From JBFWUM01 sp050247255 (GTDB lineage: Bacteria; Acidobacteriota; Vicinamibacteria; Vicinamibacterales; UBA2999), in assembly GCA_050247255.1 (NCBI GenBank), contig JBFWUM010000031.1:1-48009 (forward strand): a DNA stretch of 48,009 nt, read 5' to 3'. Positions 27,485 to 36,575 of the stretch are shown here, piece after piece. The stretch's first letter is position 1; the number at the start of each line of letters is the position of its first letter. The notes below the pieces were generated by a model, which made no database searches, was not told the DNA's origin, and worked only from the letters and a program-made list of their open reading frames with translations. The position numbers and the translations under genes were made by a program.

Positions 27485-30400
27485 CGCGGAAGACCGCCAG
27501 TGAGACCCGGCTCGACCGACGCCGCCGGTGGCCCATCGTGTTCGAACCATCGATAGAGGGCGGGAAGCACGAACAATGTCAGGAGGGTCGAGGTGATGAG
27601 CCCCCCGATGACCACCGTGGCCAGCGGCTGCTGCACCTCGGCGCCGGCACCACTCGACAGTGCCATGGGAATGAAGCCGAGTCCGGCCACGAGGGCTGTC
27701 ATCATGACCGGCCTCAGGCGCAGTTCCGCTCCGGTCATCACCGCCTCGTCCACGCTAACCCCCTGGCGGCGCAGTTCGAGGAAGTACGACACCATCACCA
27801 CCCCGTTCAGCACGGCCACACCGAACAGCGCGATGAACCCGACGGCAGCCGAGATACTGAACGGCATGCCACGCAGCATGAGCGCGATCAGGCCCCCGGT
27901 GGCCGCGATGGGGATGTTGAAGTAGATGAGCAGCGCCGGACGGGCCGCGCCGAACGTCGTGTAGAGCAGCACGAAGATCAGGAACAACGCCACGGGGACC
28001 ACCAGCAGGAGCCGCTGCGACGCCCGCTGCAGGTTCTCGAACTGCCCGCCGTACTCCACGTAGTAGCCGGCGGGCAGGGTCACCTGGTCGCCGACCGCCC
28101 GTTGCACGTCCGCCACGAAGCTGGCCAGGTCGGTCCCGCGGACGTTGGCCTCGACGGCGATGCGGCGATGAATGTTCTCGCGCGTGATCTGCGCCGGGCC
28201 TTCCTCGATCACGATGTCGGCGAGCTGGGAGAGCGGAATCATGCGCCCCTGCGGATCCGCGACCTTCAACGTCCGGATCTTCTCCACGTCGCTCCGGGAC
28301 TCCGGCGTGAAACGCACCTGGATGTCGAAACGCCGTTGCCCTTCCAGTACCTCTCCGACCGCGCGCCCGCCCATCGTCTGCACGACGTCGAGCACCTGCG
28401 AGGCGTTGATGCCGTATCGCGCGATCTCGTCCCGGCGGATCTTCACGCGCAGGAACGGAAGGCCGCTGGTCTGTTCCAGTTTCACGTCTGCGGCGCCAGG
28501 CACCGACGACACCACGCGGGTGATCTCGGCACCGATGCGCCTCAATTCGTCGAGGTCTTCGCCGAACAACGTGATGGCGAGGTCGGACCGCACGCCGGCG
28601 ATCAGCTCCTGGACTCTCAGTTCGATGGGCTGCGAGTAACTCAGCACGTTTCCAGGGACGTCCCTCTTGAGCGCCTTGTTGAAGGCTTCCACGAGATCCT
28701 CCTTGTTGGACGCCGTGGTCCAGTCAGCGTGGTCCTTCAGAATCACATAGATGTCGCTGGTCTCGACGCCCATCGGGTCCGTCGGAATCTCGGCCTGGCC
28801 TGTGCGCGAGACGACCGTCACCACTTCAGGAAAGCGCATCAGGGTCCGTTCGATGAGCGTCGTGCTTTTCAAGGACTCCGTGAGCGACACGCTCGGCAGA
28901 CGCCAGGCCTGCAACGCGACCGCGCCCTCGTCGAGCTTCGGAATGAACTCGGCGCCCATGAAGGGCACCAGCCCAAGGGACGCCACGAAGACCCCCGCGG
29001 CGATGCCGCCCGTCAGCAGCGGCCGCGCGACGGTGCGCTGGAGCCAGGGCCGGTACCGCGCCTTGAGCCAATGAATGATCCGGGGCTCATGCTCGGTCGC
29101 GGTCGACGTGAACGCAAGCGAGGCCAGGACGGGCATGAGCGTCAGCGCCAGGATGACTGAGCCGATGAGTGCGAAGACAACCGTCAGCGCCATCGGCCGG
29201 AACATCTTGCCTTCCACGCCTTCCAGCGTGAGAAGGGGCAGGTAGACGATCATGATGATCAGCACGGCAAAGAACACCGGCCGTGCGACCTCCCGCCCGG
29301 CATCGCGGATCACGTCGTCCTTCGATCGGCCCGCCGCCTTCGCCTCTCCCAGGCGCCGGACGATGTTTTCGATCATGACAACGGACCCATCGACGATCAG
29401 ACCGAAGTCGATGGCGCCGAGGCTCATCAGATTGCCGGACAGTCCAGCCTCGACCATGCCCGTGAAGGCGAAGAGCATCGAGAGCGGGATGGCGGCGGCG
29501 ACAATCAGTCCGCCCCGCACATTGCCGAGCATCAGGAGCAACACGGCGATGACCAGGAGGCCGCCCTCGACGAGATTGGTCGCCACCGTATTGATGGTCC
29601 TGCGCACGAGGTCCGTGCGGTCGTAGTAGCTCTCGACGGTGATGCCCTTCGGCAGGCTGGACGCGATGACCGCCAGCTCCGCCTTGACACGTTCGGCCAC
29701 CACGCGTGAGTTCTCGCCCATCAGCATCATCACGACACCCGTGACGACTTCTCCGCGCCCGTCGCGTGTCACAGCTCCCTGCCGCACCTGAGGCGCAAAG
29801 ACAGTCCGGCCGAGATTCCGGATGAACACCGGCGTGCCGTTCCTGGCCGCGACGACGATGTTGCCGATGTCGGCGAGTTTCTCGACGAGGCCTTCGCCCC
29901 GGATCACGTACTGTTCCTGCGCGCGCTCGATGTACGCGCCGCCCGCGTTGGCGTTGTTGCCTTCGAGCGCCTGGAACACCGCGTCCAGGCCGATGTTGTA
30001 GGACACCAGCTTGTCCGGGTCGATCTGGACCTCGTAGGTCTTCAGCTCTCCACCGTAGGAGTTGACCTCCACGACACCCGGCACGGACCGGAGCTTGAAC
30101 GCAATGTCCCACTCGAGAATCGACCGCAGGTCCATCAGGGACTTGCCCTCGCCGCGCACCTCGAACTGGTAGATCTCGCCGAGGCCGCTGGTGATCGGCC
30201 CCATCGACGGCGTGCCGAGACCGGCGGGGATCGCCGCGCGCGCGTCCGGGAGGCGCTCCAGGACGAGGCGCCGCACGAAGTACAGGTCGAGGTTCTCCTC
30301 GAAATAGATGTACACGGCCGACAACCCGAAGCGGGACACGGACCGGATCTCGGTGATACCCGGCAACCCGCTCATCGCGGTTTCGACGGGGAACGTGATG

Positions 30401-30588
30401 ACGCGCTCGACTTCGAGCGGGCCGAGGCCCGGTGCCTGTGTGAGGACGAGCACCTGATTCGGCGTGACGTCCGGAACGGCGTCGATGGGCAGACGCAGCA
30501 TGGCCCGGACGCCGAACCCCACCAGGACGGCCGTCAGGACGAGGACGAGAAACTTGTTGCGCAGCGAGAGGTCGATGAGTCGATGCAT
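27481..30588 (-). CDS. czcA: CzcA-type Zn/Cd/Co RND efflux pump
   Basis: This 1035-residue RND pump of the normal family length begins MHRLIDLSLRNKFLVLVL. The helix-4 signature is GAIDFGLIVDGSVVMIENI, the DFG...DG form of zinc/cobalt/cadmium pumps (HME1 type). The three copper-path methionines seen in the CusA proteins of this window are absent at the aligned positions (QAWRLPS, VETSDIY, ELRVQELIAG). This supports divalent cations, not Cu(I), as substrate. It lies 13 bases after czcB and overlaps zntA. Confidence 0.92.
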   Translation of the reverse strand: MHRLIDLSLRNKFLVLVLTAVLVGFGVRAMLRLPIDAVPDVTPNQVLVLTQAPGLGPLEVERVITFPVETAMSGLPGITEIRSVSRFGLSAVYIYFEENLDLYFVRRLVLERLPDARAAIPAGLGTPSMGPITSGLGEIYQFEVRGEGKSLMDLRSILEWDIAFKLRSVPGVVEVNSYGGELKTYEVQIDPDKLVSYNIGLDAVFQALEGNNANAGGAYIERAQEQYVIRGEGLVEKLADIGNIVVAARNGTPVFIRNLGRTVFAPQVRQGAVTRDGRGEVVTGVVMMLMGENSRVVAERVKAELAVIASSLPKGITVESYYDRTDLVRRTINTVATNLVEGGLLVIAVLLLMLGNVRGGLIVAAAIPLSMLFAFTGMVEAGLSGNLMSLGAIDFGLIVDGSVVMIENIVRRLGEAKAAGRSKDDVIRDAGREVARPVFFAVLIIMIVYLPLLTLEGVEGKMFRPMALTVVFALIGSVILALTLMPVLASLAFTSTATEHEPRIIHWLKARYRPWLQRTVARPLLTGGIAAGVFVASLGLVPFMGAEFIPKLDEGAVALQAWRLPSVSLTESLKSTTLIERTLMRFPEVVTVVSRTGQAEIPTDPMGVETSDIYVILKDHADWTTASNKEDLVEAFNKALKRDVPGNVLSYSQPIELRVQELIAGVRSDLAITLFGEDLDELRRIGAEITRVVSSVPGAADVKLEQTSGLPFLRVKIRRDEIARYGINASQVLDVVQTMGGRAVGEVLEGQRRFDIQVRFTPESRSDVEKIRTLKVADPQGRMIPLSQLADIVIEEGPAQITRENIHRRIAVEANVRGTDLASFVADVQRAVGDQVTLPAGYYVEYGGQFENLQRASQRLLLVVPVALFLIFVLLYTTFGAARPALLIYFNIPIAATGGLIALMLRGMPFSISAAVGFIALFGVAVLNGVVMVSYFLELRRQGVSVDEAVMTGAELRLRPVMMTALVAGLGFIPMALSSGAGAEVQQPLATVVIGGLITSTLLTLFVLPALYRWFEHDGPPAASVEPGLTGGLPR

Positions 30589-30601
30589 GGAAGGCTCCCG
30601 A

Positions 30602-31882
30602 CTAGTGCTCGTCGCCGATGCGTTCCTGGAGGAGCGCCGTCTTCAGATAGAAGCTCCCCGCGGCAACCACCGTCTCGCCGGCCTTCAGTCCGGTTCGCAC
30701 CTCGACCACGTCGCCGGCCGTGAGACCGAGCTCGACGTTCCGCCGCGCGAAGCGATGCGACGCCTGCTGCACGAAGACGATCGTCTGGTTGTCGACCGTC
30801 TGGACGGCCGTCAGAGGAACGAGCAGTACGTCTCGCTGCTCCGCCGTCGGGATCAGGAGGCGCGCGAACATGTCGAGCTTGAGCGCGGGGCCGGGGTTGT
30901 CGACGACGACACGAGCCTTGGCGCTGCGGGTCTGGGGGTCGATCAAGTCGGCCACGTAGGTGACCCGTCCCGCAAACGACCGGTCCGGGTAGGCATCCAC
31001 GCGGACGACGGCGTCCGTTCCGGCCCGGACCTTCGTGATGTCCTGCTCGTAGACATCGGCAAGGACCCACACGCTCGACAGGTCCGTGACCGTGAACAGC
31101 TCGCGCTCGGGCTCGGTGACTTCCCCTTCGGCGACGTCGTACTTCGTCACGACGCCGTCGAACGGAGCCCTGAGGATGGCGTGGGAAGCGTCGCGATGCG
31201 GGCTCGTGCCCTCTGTCGGCGAGAGCTGGCCCAGATCCGTGTCGCTCAGCCCGAAGCGATGGAGCTGCTCTTCCACGCGGGACACGGCCGCCTGGTCTCG
31301 GGCGACGGAGGCTTCCGCCGTCTTGAGTTCCGCCTCACGCAGTTCCAGCGTCTGCTGCGCGATCGCCTCGAGCGTGATGAGCGCACGGCTCCGCTCGACG
31401 ACCTTGCGCTTCACCTCGAGGTCGGCCTGCGCCTGGCGCAGGACCGCCCTCGCGCCCAGGTAGTCGCCCACCAGCTCGCCAAGCTGGATGTTGTCGTAGG
31501 TGGCCAGCGGCTGGCCCTTCTTGACGCGTTCGCCGAGGCGCACCCACACGCGTTCGATCAATCCCCGCGCGAGCGGCCGGATGTGCGCCACGCGTGCATC
31601 GTCGGCGGTGACGGTCCCGGTGACATCGATGGTGGTGGGCAACCGGCGTGCCTCGACCGCGACGAGGCCGAGGGCGGCATTGCCCTGCGCCTCGGGTGTG
31701 AGTTCCACCTGCCCGGCCGGGGGTTCGTTCTCGTGCGCCTCCGTCGTGGCCGGCGCGGCCGGCGAAGGCCGGAACAGCAGCCAGGCCGCCGCGCCGCTCA
31801 GCACAGCGGTGACCGCGATGGCGGTGAGCAGGACGGGCACGGACACGCCGTACCTGGGACGAGTCGTCTCTGTCGCATTCAT
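30602..31882 (-). CDS. czcB: CzcB-type periplasmic adaptor
   Basis: This 426-residue membrane-fusion protein has an N-terminal membrane segment (SVPVLLTAIAVTAVLSGAAAWLLF), a short HENEPP stretch, the barrel start QVELTPEAQGNAALGLVAVE, the hairpin LGDYLGARAVLRQAQADLEV, and TVTDLSSVWVLADVYEQDIT. Unlike the CusB proteins nearby it has no cupredoxin tail. The ATG at 31882 is chosen because AAGGAG lies 9 bases upstream; a longer frame overlapping czcC lacks support. It lies 13 bases after the czcC stop. Confidence 0.92.
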   Translation of the reverse strand: MNATETTRPRYGVSVPVLLTAIAVTAVLSGAAAWLLFRPSPAAPATTEAHENEPPAGQVELTPEAQGNAALGLVAVEARRLPTTIDVTGTVTADDARVAHIRPLARGLIERVWVRLGERVKKGQPLATYDNIQLGELVGDYLGARAVLRQAQADLEVKRKVVERSRALITLEAIAQQTLELREAELKTAEASVARDQAAVSRVEEQLHRFGLSDTDLGQLSPTEGTSPHRDASHAILRAPFDGVVTKYDVAEGEVTEPERELFTVTDLSSVWVLADVYEQDITKVRAGTDAVVRVDAYPDRSFAGRVTYVADLIDPQTRSAKARVVVDNPGPALKLDMFARLLIPTAEQRDVLLVPLTAVQTVDNQTIVFVQQASHRFARRNVELGLTAGDVVEVRTGLKAGETVVAAGSFYLKTALLQERIGDEH

Positions 31883-31895
31883 GGTCAACGGCTCC

Positions 31896-33221
31896 TTATG
31901 GCTGCACGTCGGGCAGCCCGACGGCTGCGGCGAGATCGAACAGGCTGACGCGCTGGTCGAACAACGCGCGGTTGTAGGTGCGCTGCGTGTCCCGATAGGC
32001 ACGCTGCGCGTCGAGAAAGTCGATGAGGTCGGCCACGCCGAGCCGGTAGGACGCGAGCACGATGTCGCGCGACTCCTGTGCGTTGGTCAGGTACTCGCGC
32101 TCGATGTACTCGACCCGCGCGCGGTTCGTGTCGACGGCGTTCAGCGCGCGCTGCACGTCGAGGCGAACGCTCATGGTCGTTGCGGCCGACCGCGCGTCCG
32201 CGGCACGGCGCTCCGCGTCGGCCCGGGCCACGCCGCCCTGGTTCCTGTTGAACAGCGGCAGCGGCACGGTGACGCCGAAGACCACACCGTCCGACCCGAA
32301 GTTGTTGAAGTAGCCGCCCCCCACGGTGACGTTGGGCCTGCGGAGCGCCTGCTGCAGGCGGGTCGAGGTCTCGGCCCGGCGCAGGTCCTCGCGCGCGGCC
32401 AGGGCGTCCGGCCGCGCCTCAAGCGCCTGCCCGACGAGGCCCTGGGCGCGAGTGGCCGCGATTGCGGCGGCAATCATGGGTCCTGTGCCTGACGGCGGCG
32501 CCTTTAGACCGTCAGCCAGTTCGAGTGGTTGGTCGAGTTGGGAGGCGTTGAGCAGCGCCAGCAACGCGCCACGCGCATTCTTGAGCGCGAGTTCCGCCCC
32601 GAATACATCCTCGACAAAGCGGAGGCGTTCAACCTGCAGCCGCCGAAGCTCCGCGCCCGAGATGTCCCCCTGCTGCAGCCGTGCGCGGTTGAGGGCGATG
32701 ACCCGATCGATTTCGTCGAGCGAGGTTTGCGCCACGCCACGGTCAGCCTGGGCCAGGACCGCGCCGAGGTAGGCGCGCTTGACGTCCAGGGCGAGTTGCC
32801 GGGCGCGGTCCTGCACGGTGAGCTGTGCCACGGTGCGCCCGGCGTTCGCCACGTCCGTGCGGAGACGGCGTCTTGAGGCCGTTTCCCAATCCTGGTCAAC
32901 TCGGACCACGAACTCCGAATTGCCCCAATAGCCAGGCCGCGCTGGCTCGAAGATGGGATAGCCTCCCGAGTCGACCGTAACGACCGGATTCGGCCGGAGC
33001 GCCGCGGATACGGCATCCGCATCGGCCGCCTCGGCCCCGGCCCGGGCTGCCACCATCGCCGGATTCCGCTCCACCGCCAGCGTGACGGCCTCGACCAGTG
33101 ACAACCGGGCGGGAACCGGGGCCTGTGCACGGGCGTTGCCGTGCATGCCGCTCCAGGCGACCAGCGTCCACATCACGGTCCCGGAGACCGCACCCAACGA
33201 ACCTCGAATCGATGTGCTCAT
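31896..33221 (-). CDS. czcC: CzcC/TolC-type outer-membrane efflux channel
   Basis: This 441-residue outer-membrane factor has a signal peptide ending near NARAQ. Two efflux repeats are visible: LSLVEAVTLAVERNPAMVAA and LRPNPVVTVDSGGYP in the first, GQALEARPDALAAREDLRRA and NRNQGGVARADAERRAADAR in the second. It ends in VGLPDVQP. The start ATG 33221 has AGGAGTGACGGAAG upstream. It is the first pump gene of the zinc operon, 164 bases after the small Cys-rich gene. Confidence 0.9.
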   Translation of the reverse strand: MSTSIRGSLGAVSGTVMWTLVAWSGMHGNARAQAPVPARLSLVEAVTLAVERNPAMVAARAGAEAADADAVSAALRPNPVVTVDSGGYPIFEPARPGYWGNSEFVVRVDQDWETASRRRLRTDVANAGRTVAQLTVQDRARQLALDVKRAYLGAVLAQADRGVAQTSLDEIDRVIALNRARLQQGDISGAELRRLQVERLRFVEDVFGAELALKNARGALLALLNASQLDQPLELADGLKAPPSGTGPMIAAAIAATRAQGLVGQALEARPDALAAREDLRRAETSTRLQQALRRPNVTVGGGYFNNFGSDGVVFGVTVPLPLFNRNQGGVARADAERRAADARSAATTMSVRLDVQRALNAVDTNRARVEYIEREYLTNAQESRDIVLASYRLGVADLIDFLDAQRAYRDTQRTYNRALFDQRVSLFDLAAAVGLPDVQP

Positions 33222-33266
33222 ACAGCTTCCGTCACTCCTGAAAGCATCCGCATGGACTCCGTTCCG

Positions 33267-33282
33267 CGTGCGCAGGCGCACG
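33267..33282. promoter_or_regulatory. Inverted repeat upstream of czcC
   Basis: CGTGCGC-AG-GCGCACG is a perfect 7-2-7 inverted repeat in the 164-base gap before czcC, about 46 bases from its start. It may be an operator or a hairpin ending the upstream transcript. No T-tract follows. Confidence 0.3.
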
Positions 33283-33385
33283 AGCAAACGGCCCCGGCAG
33301 CGCGACAGTCGCGCGCCAACGGTGAAAACCGGACCTCCCGCGGTTCAGGGACCGACGGAGGCCGACAACGTCTGAAGAGGGGAAG

Positions 33386-33694
33386 TTACGAGGAGAGCGG
33401 AGGGTGGTACAGGCTGCGCGGAACGCCGGGGGTGAGCGCATCGTCGGCGAGCGGCGCGGAGGGAGCCGCCTCAACGACGCCCACGCGCACCACCACCAGC
33501 GCCGTGACCTGGGTGTGCATGCAGCAACAGAAGCAGTCGTCCCGGTCCTGGGAGTCGAGTGGGCTGCTGGAACCTGCAGGCGCCGCCTCGGCGGTGCAGA
33601 GTTCCGGCATCAGCAGGTCCGCCCCGGTCCACGACAGGAGCAGGCAGACCAGCAGCCTGGAGATGAGGTGCCGACGCAACCGGAGCACGGCCAA
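33386..33694 (-). CDS. Small exported Cys-rich protein upstream of czcC
   Basis: The family is not recognised. This 102-residue protein has an N-terminal hydrophobic segment (LISRLLVCLLLSWTGADLLM), then ELCTAEAAP, a striking DDCFCCCMH cluster, and a C-terminus LYHPPLSS. The layout (export signal, a Cys just after it, a CC-containing cluster, a short aromatic tail) is the same as in the proteins in front of the two cusA genes, though sequence identity is low. The start (TTG 33694 or GTG 33688) is uncertain. It sits 11 bases after cusB copy B. A periplasmic metal-binding role is inference. Confidence 0.6.
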   Translation of the reverse strand: MAVLRLRRHLISRLLVCLLLSWTGADLLMPELCTAEAAPAGSSSPLDSQDRDDCFCCCMHTQVTALVVVRVGVVEAAPSAPLADDALTPGVPRSLYHPPLSS

Positions 33695-33705
33695 GGATAG
33701 CAGTA

Positions 33706-35268
33706 CTACTGCGCGACCACCGCCCCCTTGAACATCTGCGCGCCGCAGATGAACTCGACGTCGCCCGCGACCGCCCCCAGCGCAATCGTCACGGGCTCCC
33801 CGAGCGGAAGGGCGCGGCGGATCCCCAGCGCGGGGAAGACGACCTCCGTCGCGCAGGTCTCCTCCACCGTCCGCGTGAACACCAGCGTGACGACGGTACC
33901 CGGCGCGGCGGCGACGCGTGCCGGCTCGAAGCCCGTCGCGGTCACGGCCACCCGCACGACTCGATCCTCTGACGGTGCGGCCGTCTGCGGCGGAGTGACT
34001 CCCGGCGCGCCGTCGTGCGCCGGACGGTGACGCAACCCGAGCCGTTCGATCTCAGCCCGCAGGAAGAAGCCGCCACCGGTCACCACCGTCTCGCCCGCAG
34101 CCAGACCGCTCAGCACGGGCACGTCGTCGCCGCCGGCCTCGCCGAGGCGAACCTCCCGCTCAGCGAATGCACCAGCACGACCCGTCACCGGCAGGTAGAC
34201 GACCTGCCGATTCCCGATGGCGTGGACGGCCGACCTGGGCACGACGACCGCCGCCGTGCTGGACGGGCGCTCGATCCGGACATCGGCAAACATGCCCAGG
34301 CGGAGATGACCCGTCGGGTTCGGCACCTGGACCCGCACCTGCGCCGTGCGGGTCTCCCCGCGCATCGCGGGATCAATGTAGGTGACGCGCCCGGCCAGCG
34401 CCTGGTCCGGATAGGCGCCCGCCGTGACGCGCGCGGCCTGCCCCACACGCACGGCGGCGAGATCCCGTTCGTACACATCGGCGACCACCCAGACCGAGGA
34501 GAGGTCGCTGATGGTGAAGAGCGCCATCGCCGGGTCCACGTTCTGGCCTGGGTTCGCCGTACGGGCGGTCACGATGCCCGCCGACGGCGCTCGCACCTGG
34601 AACGTCGACTCGGCGGACCCCGCCTCTTCCTCCACTCCGAGCAGCGCGAGCCGCGCCTTCGCGGTCTCGATGCCGGCCGTCTGGGCGGCGTGTTCGGCGT
34701 GTGCCCGTTCGAGCTCCTGCTGGCTGGCGGCACCAATCGCACGGAGCCGCTCCAGGCGCCGCAGCTCGCGGTCGTGGGCATCCAACATCGCGCGGGCGGA
34801 CACGAGACGCTCGCGCGCCTCGGCCACATCCGGGCTGTACACGCGGGCCAGCACCTGACCGGACCGAACGGCCGCACCCAGTTCCGCACCGACGGACTCG
34901 ACCCTCCCGCCCACCAGGGGCGTCACGACGGTCTGACGATAGGCATCGGCCGTCACGATCCCCGGCACGCGAAGCGCCGTGGTGACACGCCGCTCGGTGG
35001 CTGCCGCGGTCACGATGGTCGCGCGGGCGAGCAGCTCCGGGCTCAGCGCGATCGTGACGTCGCCAACGGGTGCCGGCGCGGGAGTGGCCGGCGCGGGATC
35101 CGCCGCTGGTGACGCCGACATCGGCTGACCAGCCGAAGGCATCTGCGCGGGCGCGCGGGTGACGTCCCACCGCGTCACCGCCAGGCCCACAACCACACCG
35201 GCCGCCACCAGTCCGAGGGCAGCCAGAGCGGCACCGCCCCTGTTCAGCCTCACGGCAGGACCCGTCAT
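33706..35268 (-). CDS. cusB: CusB-type periplasmic adaptor with C-terminal cupredoxin-like domain (copy B)
   Basis: This 520-residue paralogue of the 7621-9192 product has the same order of parts: membrane anchor, lipoyl/hairpin (RVYSPDVAEARERLVSARAM), barrel (ISDLSSVWVVADVYERDLAAV), then the cupredoxin-like tail from about residue 437. The tail reads VTATGFEPARVAAAPGTVV, EETCATEVVFPALGIRRALP and ends FICGAQMFKGAVVAQ with C508 and M512. The linker before the cupredoxin domain is the least conserved part between copies. It overlaps cusC by 4 bases. Confidence 0.92.
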   Translation of the reverse strand: MTGPAVRLNRGGAALAALGLVAAGVVVGLAVTRWDVTRAPAQMPSAGQPMSASPAADPAPATPAPAPVGDVTIALSPELLARATIVTAAATERRVTTALRVPGIVTADAYRQTVVTPLVGGRVESVGAELGAAVRSGQVLARVYSPDVAEARERLVSARAMLDAHDRELRRLERLRAIGAASQQELERAHAEHAAQTAGIETAKARLALLGVEEEAGSAESTFQVRAPSAGIVTARTANPGQNVDPAMALFTISDLSSVWVVADVYERDLAAVRVGQAARVTAGAYPDQALAGRVTYIDPAMRGETRTAQVRVQVPNPTGHLRLGMFADVRIERPSSTAAVVVPRSAVHAIGNRQVVYLPVTGRAGAFAEREVRLGEAGGDDVPVLSGLAAGETVVTGGGFFLRAEIERLGLRHRPAHDGAPGVTPPQTAAPSEDRVVRVAVTATGFEPARVAAAPGTVVTLVFTRTVEETCATEVVFPALGIRRALPLGEPVTIALGAVAGDVEFICGAQMFKGAVVAQ

Positions 35269-36575
35269 CGCACACCTCCGATCGCCAGATTCAGCATCAC
35301 CGCCGCGTCGTACTCGGCACCCATGGCCTCGACCCAGGCCCGTTCGACCTCCACGTATCGCCGCCGCTCCACGAGCACGTCCGCCAGCGTGCCCCGGCCC
35401 AGTTCGTAGCTCTGCCCCACCACGTCGAGCAGCCGCCTGGCCGTGGCCCTGGTGGCGTCAAGCACGCGGGCGGCTCCCCGCGCGGCATCCAGAGCGGCGC
35501 GCGCCGCCCGACGCTCCGCCTCGACGGCCAGCGTCACGTCATCGACCTCCGCCAACGCGCCCGCCCGCTCGGCCCTCGCGGCTTGCGCGTCGCCCTGGCT
35601 GCGATTGAACGGAAGCGTGAGCTTCAGTCCCCCGGTGGCGTAGTGGAAGACGCCGCTCACCGGTTCCAGTGCGCCGGCCGCCGTCTGGCCAAGCTGTGAG
35701 AATCCGCTGTCCATACGCATGTAGCCGGCGAAGATCTTCAGTGCGGGACGCGCCTCCTGCCGGACGTGCTCCACGCGCGCGTCTGCCACCGCCAGGCGAG
35801 CCTCGGCCTCGAGCACGTCGGACCGGGCGGCTCCGGCGGGCGCGGCGGCCGCCCCGTCCGCGGTCACACGCTGGCGCGCCTCCTCGAGCGTGTCCTTCAG
35901 CAGGAGGGGATCTTCCGGCGGGGCCGCCAGGAGCCGCCGCAACTCGGCCATCGAGGCGCGGACACGACCAGTCTGCACGAGCACCTCCGCGTCCAGCCGG
36001 CCCAGCTCCACGTCCAGCGTGTCCCGCTCAACTTCCGCTGACGCCCCGGCGGCGACTCGTGCCGCGGCCAGATCGCGCTGGCGACGGGTGACCTCGGCCA
36101 TCTCGTTCAGCACGTCCAGCACCCGCGCCCCTGTGAGGACGGCCCCGTACCGGGACCGGACTTCGGCCGCCAGACGCCGCTCGCGGTCCGCCACGCTGCG
36201 TTCGGTCACGGCGATCTGCCGCTCGGCCACGGCGATGCGCGCGGGACGCCGGCCCAGCTCCAGCGGCCACTCCACGCTCGCCATCGTCTGGGCGTCCATC
36301 CCCGTTGGCGCATCCCGGCGCTCGACCATCACTTCCGGGTTCGGACGAAGCCCCGCCTGGAACCGCATGCCACGAGCCGCCTCCACGCCGCTTCGCGCCT
36401 CCCGAAGCGACGGCGCACGGGACAACGCCAGGGTCACGGCCTCATCGGCCGTGATGCCGCGCGCGGCGTCGAGAAACCGATCTGACGGTCGCGGCACTGG
36501 ACTCTGCCCGGGCGCCACCGCTGGCCACATCACGACGGCTGCCGCCACGGCGGCCCGCACACGCCCGAACCTCAT
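35265..36575 (-). CDS. cusC: CusC/TolC-type outer-membrane efflux channel (copy B)
   Basis: This 436-residue outer-membrane factor has its signal peptide ending near APGQ and the same landmarks as copy A (GLRPNPEVMVERRDAPTGMD, SVEWPLELGRRPARIAVAER, ELGRGTLADVLVERRRYVEV). The ATG at 36575 is chosen because it overlaps the cusA stop by 4 bases, as in copy A, and begins the signal peptide. The long open frame upstream of it runs inside cusA in another frame and is not coding. Confidence 0.92.
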   Translation of the reverse strand: MRFGRVRAAVAAAVVMWPAVAPGQSPVPRPSDRFLDAARGITADEAVTLALSRAPSLREARSGVEAARGMRFQAGLRPNPEVMVERRDAPTGMDAQTMASVEWPLELGRRPARIAVAERQIAVTERSVADRERRLAAEVRSRYGAVLTGARVLDVLNEMAEVTRRQRDLAAARVAAGASAEVERDTLDVELGRLDAEVLVQTGRVRASMAELRRLLAAPPEDPLLLKDTLEEARQRVTADGAAAAPAGAARSDVLEAEARLAVADARVEHVRQEARPALKIFAGYMRMDSGFSQLGQTAAGALEPVSGVFHYATGGLKLTLPFNRSQGDAQAARAERAGALAEVDDVTLAVEAERRAARAALDAARGAARVLDATRATARRLLDVVGQSYELGRGTLADVLVERRRYVEVERAWVEAMGAEYDAAVMLNLAIGGVR

